From the IMG/VR virus record IMGVR_UViG_3300005337_000510, positions 1 through 37,301 of that record: a stretch of DNA of 37,301 bases; one strand, given 5' to 3'. Position numbers and translations under genes: made by a program. The notes under the pieces were generated by a model. The model ran no database searches, was not told the DNA's origin, and was given only the letters and a program-made list of their open reading frames with translations. The DNA comes from a virus. Shown in pieces: positions 32,291 to 37,301 of the stretch (positions are counted from its first letter, which is position 1; each line of letters starts with the position of its first letter).

Positions 32291-32558
32291 GTTTGGGCGA
32301 GAGTTGTGGCCTCGTAAGAAGCTGGCAACCGGGCCCGTTAAGAGCCTCGCATGTGCCCCAGGTATTGCTCTTTATGTCGGAGAGCAGCCCCAGCACAGAT
32401 TCATTGATGTACCCGGCGCCCAGCTTGCGTTCGATTCGTTTCAAGATGGCGGTGTTGGGGTCGCTGTTGCCAGCATCTGCGTGGGTGACTTGCCCCAAGC
32501 CGAGCCCGATCACGATGCCGAGGAACCCCACGATTACAACGACGGTCGCCTGCCTCAA
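32268..32558 (-). CDS. Small secreted or membrane-anchored protein, only leftward gene
   Basis: A 96-residue protein on the minus strand. TTG at 32558-32556 is chosen because GGAGGG lies about five bases upstream; a longer form from an ATG at 32669 would leave only 12 bases to the divergent regulator and has no clear ribosome binding site. The N-terminus is MRQATVVVIVGFLGIVIGLG, a signal peptide or anchor, followed by a small outer domain with two cysteines (WGTCEALNGPGCQLL). A short membrane protein transcribed opposite to the late genes beside a repressor-like gene is typical of a lysogenic-conversion or superinfection-exclusion gene. Function is not shown by the sequence. Confidence 0.55.
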   Translation of the reverse strand: MRQATVVVIVGFLGIVIGLGLGQVTHADAGNSDPNTAILKRIERKLGAGYINESVLGLLSDIKSNTWGTCEALNGPGCQLLTRPQLSPKQRKPQRP

Positions 32559-32608
32559 GATAGCCCTCCGATTTCGATTGCGCAGAAGCGCCGGAGCATA
32601 CCGGCGGG

Positions 32609-32635
32609 CCGATACGTGGCTTTGGGCGATGTCAA
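32609..32635 (-). promoter_or_regulatory. Possible leftward promoter
   Basis: On the minus strand a perfect TTGACA (32635-32630) is followed after 15 bases by TATCGG (32614-32609). It would serve the leftward membrane-protein gene. Spacing is shorter than the usual 17 and the -10 is weak. Confidence 0.35.
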
Positions 32636-32681
32636 CGATGATTGATAGACCGAAGCGCCCGAAGCGCATTGGCTACCGGGG

Positions 32682-32921
32682 ATGCCCAATGCACCGAAAC
32701 CGCAGGCTGCCCTCGGTAGCGCGATCCGGCAACTGCGGGAGAAGGCTGAACTGAGTCAGGAAGAGCTTGGCTATCGAGCTGGGGTTTCGCGCGCCTGGGT
32801 GTCAGAAGTTGAGTCGGGCAGAAAGAGCCCGACCTGGCGCACCTTGACCCAGCTCGCGGAGGGGCTCGGTGTTCGGATGATCGACGTTACCGCTTTGGTC
32901 GAAGCGCTCGACCGTCAATGA
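32682..32921 (+). CDS. XRE-family transcriptional regulator (repressor or Cro-like)
   Basis: A 79-residue protein that is almost only a helix-turn-helix domain: AIRQLREKAELSQEELGYRA, then GVSRAWVSEVESGRKSPTWR and TLTQLAEGLGVRM. This is a classic Cro/CI-type (HTH_3) domain. It is divergent from the leftward gene, as expected for the lysogeny switch. It lacks the C-terminal cleavage/dimerisation domain of lambda CI, so it is a compact repressor or a Cro-like regulator. Three GAAGCGC copies upstream (32585, 32652, 32661) may be binding sites. Confidence 0.85.
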   Translation: MPNAPKPQAALGSAIRQLREKAELSQEELGYRAGVSRAWVSEVESGRKSPTWRTLTQLAEGLGVRMIDVTALVEALDRQ

Positions 32922-33005
32922 TCCTTGACGCATCGGCTAAGGTGCCCCCAAGGAGCTACGGGTGCGTCAGGCACTCGCCCTGCTGTTTCTTTGCTCGATT
33001 GAGGG

Positions 33006-33041
33006 AAGCCTCTCGGCCAGCGCCGGCCGGGAGGTTTCTTT
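33006..33041 (+). terminator. Intrinsic terminator downstream of the XRE regulator
   Basis: A 13-bp stem (33006-33018 with 33025-33037, two G-U pairs) closes the loop AGCGCC and ends in TTTCTTT. It sits 84 bases after the regulator stop. The rest of 32922-33192 holds nothing I can support. Confidence 0.8.
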
Positions 33042-33192
33042 CGTTGCGGAGGAGAGCGAGGGCCGGGCGCGGATCGGGGCTTGTTGGTCAACGCGACGCT
33101 GAGCGCTTTGTTATGCCCGTCGAAAACCTTGCCCTGCCTGCGGGGTTGAGGGAGGTGGGGGAGCGCCTTGCGAAACCGAGTCTCGATCCACA

Positions 33193-33390
33193 ATGCCCCC
33201 CGCGAAGAAGCCAATGCCGCGCCTGCGGCAGATCCGCGAACAGAAGCGTCGCGCCCAGGCCCTTGACCCAGAACGCAATGACCTCGTGCAGTCGGCCTTA
33301 GAGGAAGGCTTCACCGAACGACAGGTCGCCGCCGCCGCTGGCCTCTCGCCGGGGCGGATCAGCCAGATCAAGAAAGTGCTTAGCGGCTAA
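33193..33390 (+). CDS. Small helix-turn-helix DNA-binding protein
   Basis: A 65-residue basic protein. ATG 33193 is used; an ATG at 33214 is an alternative. The second half is a helix-turn-helix (GFTERQVAAAAGLSPGRISQ IKKVL), in which ERQVAAAAGLSPGRISQI is the core. It contains no other domain. The gene end coincides with a perfect 10-bp dyad, and a good promoter begins right after it, so the protein is a likely regulator of the downstream operon. Confidence 0.7.
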   Translation: MPPAKKPMPRLRQIREQKRRAQALDPERNDLVQSALEEGFTERQVAAAAGLSPGRISQIKKVLSG

Positions 33391-33396
33391 GCACTT
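33374..33396. promoter_or_regulatory. Perfect 10-bp inverted repeat (candidate operator)
   Basis: Arms AAGTGCTTAG (33374-33383) and CTAAGCACTT (33387-33396) are exact reverse complements around CGG. The dyad contains the stop codon of the HTH gene and lies 6-28 bases upstream of a -35 element. A second overlapping dyad (AAGCA/TGCTT, about 33389-33403) extends into the promoter. Binding by the adjacent HTH protein is inferred; a hairpin role is possible but no T-run follows. Confidence 0.65.
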
Positions 33397-33401
33397 ATTG
33401 C

Positions 33402-33430
33402 TTGGCGTTGCCTCGGCGCTCGTGTACGGT
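33402..33430 (+). promoter_or_regulatory. Probable promoter of the early operon
   Basis: TTGGCG (33402-33407) and TACGGT (33425-33430) are separated by 17 bases and fit the actinobacterial TAnnnT -10 form. It would transcribe the 33644-35682 genes from a leader of about 205 bases that has no gene. Confidence 0.5.
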
Positions 33431-33643
33431 CGGCGCGCGAATGGAAGCAATTCCCCCTAGCGATACGGAAGCACGATGTACTCCGGGGAATGAGCAGCGG
33501 TCAGCGCGCCCCAATCGCGCCGGTGCGCTTCCTTGCAACAAGGCGGGCGACGATGTAGCTTCCCCGTCACAACTAAAAGCACCCCCCGGCCAGCGCGCCA
33601 ACGCCGACCGAGGGGCTAACCACAAAGGAGAAGACGCTCCTCG

Positions 33644-34132
33644 ATGGCTACAGCTAATGATGAGAGACAGTCCGGCGGAACCCAAGCGGCTCCCATTGGG
33701 GGGGAGCCGTCCGCCAAGACGTTCCCCCTCAGCGAGGGGGAAGTCCTAGCCCTACGGAAGCACGCCGAGTGGCACATGTTGTTTGCGACCGGCGAGCGGT
33801 TGCGCTGGTACGACGCCGAGAAGTGCGGCGGGTCGCCTGACGAGACCCGCGCCGAGGCGACCGAGCGAATGATGGCTGCCGCCGAGGTCTATGGAGCCTG
33901 TCGGAACGCCGAGACAGCGTTTCGTGACGGCCTGAAGCCTGCGGCTGAAGCGGCCAAGGTTGAGTTCACCGACAAAGCGTTGATCTGGATGGGAACGCAG
34001 AGGAGTGAAATCCGGAACGGGCTCGAGAGCGCACGGGGAACCGTTGAAGTGAACATCGACTCCACCCCCACCGAGACCTTCCTGCTCTTCGTGCTGGATG
34101 GAGTCTGCGAGGGGGCGAGCGACCGTGGCTGA
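33644..34132 (+). CDS. Unrecognised first gene of the early operon
   Basis: A 162-residue acidic protein. ATG 33644 follows AAAGGAG (about 13 bases upstream). The N-terminal 30 residues are low-complexity, then comes a helical body (LSEGEVLALRKHAEWHMLFA, TRAEATERMMAAAEVYGACR) and a C-terminal beta part. The preceding 250 bases hold the promoter and a leader. Early phage genes in this position often counter host defences or shift host metabolism; no family recognised. Confidence 0.6.
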   Translation: MATANDERQSGGTQAAPIGGEPSAKTFPLSEGEVLALRKHAEWHMLFATGERLRWYDAEKCGGSPDETRAEATERMMAAAEVYGACRNAETAFRDGLKPAAEAAKVEFTDKALIWMGTQRSEIRNGLESARGTVEVNIDSTPTETFLLFVLDGVCEGASDRG

Positions 34133-34613
34133 CGCAATCACCATGCACCCGGCACCGGAGCCCCTGCGGCTCAACCCGAAGGCAATAAAGGCCATCGCCC
34201 CGGCCGCGTGTCTCGACGTTGGCTACGAAGACCTCTACCGCGACAACCCCGAAGAGTTGCTGGAGGTCTTCCCGGTGGTCGCCAGAAACGTTGCCTACGT
34301 CGAAGCCCTGATGTCGGGGGAGCTGACGGAGGTGTGGATGATCCTCGACACCCAGAAGCGGCTTGGTGAAGACGAAGAGGAGACCGCCAAGGAATTCGGG
34401 ACTCAGACGTTCTGGCTCGAAGAGCGTGGGAGTGAATGGAGCAAGAAAAAACGCAAGCGGAGGATCAGGCTCCTCCGCAAGCTGCGGGTTCGGGCGCGTT
34501 ATGTCGCGGAGGCGCGCCGGGCTTGCCAGGAGTGGTGGGAGGCGTACCGGCAGCATGAGGACGACCGGGAAGCGGCGCAGCGCCTCGGCCTGGTCGAGGG
34601 GGGCGAGGGCTAG
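34125..34613 (+). CDS. Unrecognised protein with a strongly basic region
   Basis: A 162-residue protein. GTG 34125 overlaps the previous stop and has a GGGGGCGAG upstream; an ATG at 34143 is the alternative. The N-terminal half is acidic and helical. Residues about 112-125 form a very basic patch (KKKRKRRIRLLRKLRVRARY), followed by a helix RRACQEWWEAYRQH. A nucleic-acid or acidic-protein contact is plausible. Function unknown. Confidence 0.6.
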   Translation: MADAITMHPAPEPLRLNPKAIKAIAPAACLDVGYEDLYRDNPEELLEVFPVVARNVAYVEALMSGELTEVWMILDTQKRLGEDEEETAKEFGTQTFWLEERGSEWSKKKRKRRIRLLRKLRVRARYVAEARRACQEWWEAYRQHEDDREAAQRLGLVEGGEG

Positions 34614-34967
34614 ATGCCGGGCCAAGCGCAGAAGCGCGAGCAGACACCCGACCTCTACCAGTCTGCCGTCGAGGTCGCCTTCGGCCACGACGGCGCGCAG
34701 ATGGCAGCCGAAGCGGCGGCGGCTGGAAGCGTTGCAGACGCCGACGATTTGACCGATCGCGACAAACAAATGCTCGCCGTTGGCACGATGATCGGGGCGG
34801 CGGCAGCGATTGCTCGATCCCGCTACCCCTACGAGCACACCGGCAACACACTCGAACGGGCTGACCTCGTTGGTGAACACGGCCGGCGGGTCTGCGCCCT
34901 TGACCGCGAGCGACGGCCGATATTCGGGGAGGTCTCGAAGGAAGCCGAGGAGGTGGACGGTCGATGA
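34614..34967 (+). CDS. Unrecognised small protein
   Basis: A 117-residue protein whose ATG follows the previous stop without a gap. It is Ala-rich and helical (AQMAAEAAAAGSVADADDLT, MLAVGTMIGAAAAIARSRYP), with a charged, mildly acidic C-terminus. No motif recognised. Confidence 0.6.
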   Translation: MPGQAQKREQTPDLYQSAVEVAFGHDGAQMAAEAAAAGSVADADDLTDRDKQMLAVGTMIGAAAAIARSRYPYEHTGNTLERADLVGEHGRRVCALDRERRPIFGEVSKEAEEVDGR

Positions 34968-35275
34968 GCGCACCCACCCTCGCCGTCAGGATCTACGAAT
35001 CACTGGCCGGTGAAGACGCGCCTTGGGAAGATCTGATGGGCGTTACTGAGTTGCCGCCCGAGGCGATCAGCGACAAGCGGGGCGAGTTGGCTAGCGAGAT
35101 CGACCTGGGCCACCTGCTCACCTGGGCCTTCCTCTACGGCGGCGCCTACGCCGCGGCGAGGATCGACAACCCGCTCGGCAGCGACGGCAGTTGGATACCG
35201 CTCGCCCGCGATGCGGCCAACAAAGCAAGCCGCTGGCACATGACTATTGGCGGTCGCCCAGAGGAGGAGTGCTGA
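34964..35275 (+). CDS. Unrecognised small protein
   Basis: A 103-residue protein with ATG overlapping the previous stop (ATGA). It has a helical N-terminus, a central acidic/Gly stretch and a short aromatic segment (HLLTWAFLYGGAYAAARIDN). No motif recognised. Confidence 0.55.
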   Translation: MSAPTLAVRIYESLAGEDAPWEDLMGVTELPPEAISDKRGELASEIDLGHLLTWAFLYGGAYAAARIDNPLGSDGSWIPLARDAANKASRWHMTIGGRPEEEC

Positions 35276-35682
35276 TGAAGACGACAACGCTGACCATCCC
35301 CGCTGACCAGATCGCATGGTTCCGGCAAGGGGTCGCCGAAGAGGCATCCTGCGACCTTGAGGCTGAAGTCCCCCACTGGGAGGACTTCAGCAAGGCGGCG
35401 CTGGGGAAAGTGAAGGCAATCGCCGACGCCGCGATCTCCATCTTCGAGGCGATCGGTTACGTCAACGATCCCGTTGAAATCGAGTGCGTGGTAGAGATCG
35501 ACGTCGAGCGAGCCGCGCTCATCGTCAAGAGAGCGCGGGAAGGTATCGCCGAGGAAATGCGGATTGCCACCGGCGACTACGAGAGCGTCGAGTACGACCC
35601 GGCCAAGGTCCGCGAGGTAAGCGAGCGAGCCCTCTGGCTCAACGACTTGGCCGAGTCCGTCAGCGCCCAGGGGGAGGTGTAG
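35275..35682 (+). CDS. Unrecognised small acidic protein
   Basis: A 135-residue protein with ATG overlapping the previous stop by one base and GAGGAGGAG as ribosome binding site. It reads as an acidic helical protein (LGKVKAIADAAISIFEAIGY, VEIECVVEIDVERAALIVKR). It is the last of the five early genes and is followed by a promoter/operator for the XRE-integrase pair. No family recognised. Confidence 0.6.
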   Translation: MKTTTLTIPADQIAWFRQGVAEEASCDLEAEVPHWEDFSKAALGKVKAIADAAISIFEAIGYVNDPVEIECVVEIDVERAALIVKRAREGIAEEMRIATGDYESVEYDPAKVREVSERALWLNDLAESVSAQGEV

Positions 35683-35692
35683 ATAGATAATG

Positions 35693-35739
35693 TTGCACGG
35701 TCGGTACATCTTCGCTAGGGTGATGGCAACGGTGTACCG
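35693..35739 (+). promoter_or_regulatory. Promoter and flanking operator of the XRE-integrase operon
   Basis: TTGCAC (35693-35698) and TAGGGT (35716-35721) are 17 bases apart, a good promoter spacing. The 7-bp arms CGGTACA (35702-35708) and TGTACCG (35733-35739) flank the -10, so a protein bound to both would block transcription. The following XRE gene is the natural candidate for autoregulation. Confidence 0.6.
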
Positions 35740-35754
35740 GCCCAGCAAGAAGCC

Positions 35755-35997
35755 ATGAGCCCAGCTAAACCCGGCGTGTCCAACAGCCACGGTCCCCGCG
35801 AGAGCTGGCACCCGCTCGCGCAGAGGCGCTTTGACTGCGGGCGCATGACGCAGCAGCAGCTCGCGGACAAGTCAGGGATCAACCGGACCACCATTGCTCG
35901 GATTGAGGGTGGGCAGGAGCCCCTTGTCGCTACTGCTCTCAGGCTCGCCGCCGTCGTCGAGTGCAAGGTTGAGGACATCTGGAAAGGAAAGAACTGA
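35755..35997 (+). CDS. XRE-family regulator directly upstream of the integrase
   Basis: An 80-residue protein: an N-terminal basic tail, then a Cro/CI-type helix-turn-helix (MTQQQLADKSGINRTTIARI, EGGQEPLVATALRLAAVVEC) ending KVEDIWKGKN. It overlaps the integrase ATG by one base, so both are co-translated. A regulator coupled to the integrase may set lysogeny or act as an excision-direction factor. The call as XRE regulator is firm; which role is open. Confidence 0.85.
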   Translation: MSPAKPGVSNSHGPRESWHPLAQRRFDCGRMTQQQLADKSGINRTTIARIEGGQEPLVATALRLAAVVECKVEDIWKGKN

Positions 35998-37301
35998 TGG
36001 CTCGCGTGACAGGACACATCTACCGAGTCCCTGGCCCTGGCGAAAAGCCCGAAGAGGGGCGCAGCGATCCGATTCGCAAGTCCGGGCCGGCGTGGTACAC
36101 GAGCTTCCGGGGCCAGGATGGCAAGCAGCGACGCAAGCTGATCGGCGAGGCGTGGACGAAGAAAAGCGGCCGACCTCCCGCCGGGTACTTCACGCGGAGG
36201 ACAGCGGAGGACGCTCTTGGCGATCTACTCGCCGAGCTGCGACAGGGTGCTGGGCCCGAGCCCGGACACATCGGTGGCAAGACCTTCGGCGACGTGCGCG
36301 AGGAGTGGCTGCGCTACTGCGAGGAGGACCGCGGCCTCGAGGAGTCGACCCTGCGTGACTACCGCAACACGTCGCGAGGGGCGCTGACCGAAGAGTTCGG
36401 CGAGGACACCGCTGCGGCGGCGATCGACGAGGCGCGCATCGACGTCTACCGGACCAAGATGCTCTCAGGCAAGGTCAAGGCGAGGCGCGGTGGTGCCGAG
36501 GTTGACGAGGAGAAAGCCGAGACAATCTCGCGCCGCACTGCCCAGAAGCACCTCGTCATGCTCGGCGGGATCTTCAAGCGGGCGAAGAAGCTGAAGTGGA
36601 TTTTGGTTGACCCGACCGCCGACATCGAGCCGATCAACCTCAAGCGCTCGGAGGACTTCAACGTCCTCACCGTCCAGCAGGTCGAGGCAGTTGTCCGCGC
36701 CTGCGACGACGAGACTTTCGCCGCCGCGATCACCGTCGCTGCCTACACCGGCCTGCGAACCGGCGAGCTTCGCGCGCTGCGGTGGCGCGACATCGACTTC
36801 GCCGCAGCGACTATCCACGTCCGCACGAACATGCCCGCCGGAGGTGAGGAGAAGGCCCCGAAGTCCGACAAGGTCCGCTCGGTCCCGCTCATGGACGACG
36901 CCGCCCGCGTGCTCGACGGCCTCTCCCGCCGGCAGGACTTCACGGCTCCCAGCGACCGTGTGTTCCCCGGTGCGGCTGGCGAAATGCTGGGGGAGGACGC
37001 CTTCCGCGACGCGCTCTATGAGGCGATGGAGGCGGCGAGCATCGACCGCAAGGCGTTCCCGGCTCGCGGCGGCTTCGTCTTCCACGACCTGCGACACGTC
37101 TTTGGCACCCTCGCCGTCCGGGTGTGGCCGCTCTCCGATGTGCAGGCGTACATGGGCCACGCCGACATTCAGACGACGATGCGCTACGTCCACCACATCC
37201 CGAAGACCGGCGCAGCCCGCGAATTCACCGAGGCGGTCGCCAAGATGAAGGCAGCGACCGAGGATCTGCCGGCGCTGGAGGAGGCCGAGGCGCAGGGTTA
37301 G
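35997..37301 (+). CDS. int: Tyrosine recombinase, phage integrase
   Basis: A 434-residue integrase for site-specific insertion into the host chromosome. The N-terminal arm-binding part (about 1-90) is followed by a core-binding SAM-like domain (about 95-210) and the catalytic domain. Catalytic residues are visible: Arg254 (YTGLRTGELRALRW), His363-Arg366 (FHDLRHVFG), His388 (YMGHADIQTT) and Tyr397 (MRYVHH). The stop is the last triplet of the window, so the attachment site, if downstream, is outside. The gene is complete and shows no frameshift. Confidence 0.96.
   Translation: MARVTGHIYRVPGPGEKPEEGRSDPIRKSGPAWYTSFRGQDGKQRRKLIGEAWTKKSGRPPAGYFTRRTAEDALGDLLAELRQGAGPEPGHIGGKTFGDVREEWLRYCEEDRGLEESTLRDYRNTSRGALTEEFGEDTAAAAIDEARIDVYRTKMLSGKVKARRGGAEVDEEKAETISRRTAQKHLVMLGGIFKRAKKLKWILVDPTADIEPINLKRSEDFNVLTVQQVEAVVRACDDETFAAAITVAAYTGLRTGELRALRWRDIDFAAATIHVRTNMPAGGEEKAPKSDKVRSVPLMDDAARVLDGLSRRQDFTAPSDRVFPGAAGEMLGEDAFRDALYEAMEAASIDRKAFPARGGFVFHDLRHVFGTLAVRVWPLSDVQAYMGHADIQTTMRYVHHIPKTGAAREFTEAVAKMKAATEDLPALEEAEAQG

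Noticed and set aside
32559-32669. Longer N-terminus of the leftward gene starting from ATG 32669
   Set aside because: It would leave only 12 bases to the divergent regulator, has no ribosome binding site, and pushes the membrane segment inward. TTG 32558 with GGAGGG fits better.
32918-33301. 127-residue plus-strand open frame
   Set aside because: It runs through a terminator hairpin and overlaps the small HTH gene; composition is Arg/Pro/Ser-rich without motifs.
1-37301. CRISPR arrays, insertion sequences or rRNA
   Set aside because: No repeated spacer pattern, no transposase and no rRNA-like sequence was seen. The repeats present are short dyads or coding repeats.

Overview
The window is a contiguous block of an actinobacterial siphovirus or prophage, rightward apart from one small gene. 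It is GC-rich (roughly two thirds G+C by eye), uses many GTG starts and AGGAGG-type ribosome binding sites, and its genes often overlap by 1 or 4 bases. The HK97-type head genes, the long tape measure gene, the G/T frameshift tail chaperone and the tyrosine integrase point to a temperate, non-contractile long-tailed phage. The only lysin is a GH24 lysozyme, with no mycolate esterase (LysB), which suggests an actinobacterial host without a mycolic-acid layer. The host genus cannot be read from the sequence.

Layout, left to right. 1-4762: replication module, with a winged-helix initiator carrying three dyad iterons inside its gene (a lambda-O-like origin), a DnaB-type helicase and a chain of small unrecognised genes. 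4763-5373: a 611-base gene-free stretch full of short perfect hairpins, a candidate large structured RNA. 5374-9222: cargo cassette with an orphan DNA methyltransferase, a PLP sugar aminotransferase, a hexapeptide acyltransferase, a GT2-like glycosyltransferase with a zinc ribbon, and a Gfo/Idh/MocA oxidoreductase. Together these could make and attach an N-acylated amino sugar. 9197-11624: HNH protein and small and large terminase. 11621-15726: Sm-like small protein, portal, S49 protease and major capsid protein, closed by a terminator. 15820-19410: head-tail connectors, tail tube and frameshifting tail chaperone. 19411-27664: tape measure with two peptidoglycan-hydrolase-like domains, and two baseplate/minor tail proteins. 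27666-32216: small membrane proteins, lysozyme, holin candidate, and fibre-like proteins with exact 18-residue and 10-residue repeats, closed by a strong terminator.

32268-37301: lysogeny and early region. It holds one leftward membrane protein gene, a divergent XRE regulator, a second small HTH gene ending in a perfect 10-bp dyad, a promoter leading into five unrecognised early genes, and a promoter/operator driving an XRE-integrase gene pair.

The most unusual parts are the amino-sugar/glycosyltransferase cassette, the structured gap in front of it, the iterons inside the initiator gene, and the operator-like dyads of the control region. Functional calls rest on motif recognition by eye; no database search was run.
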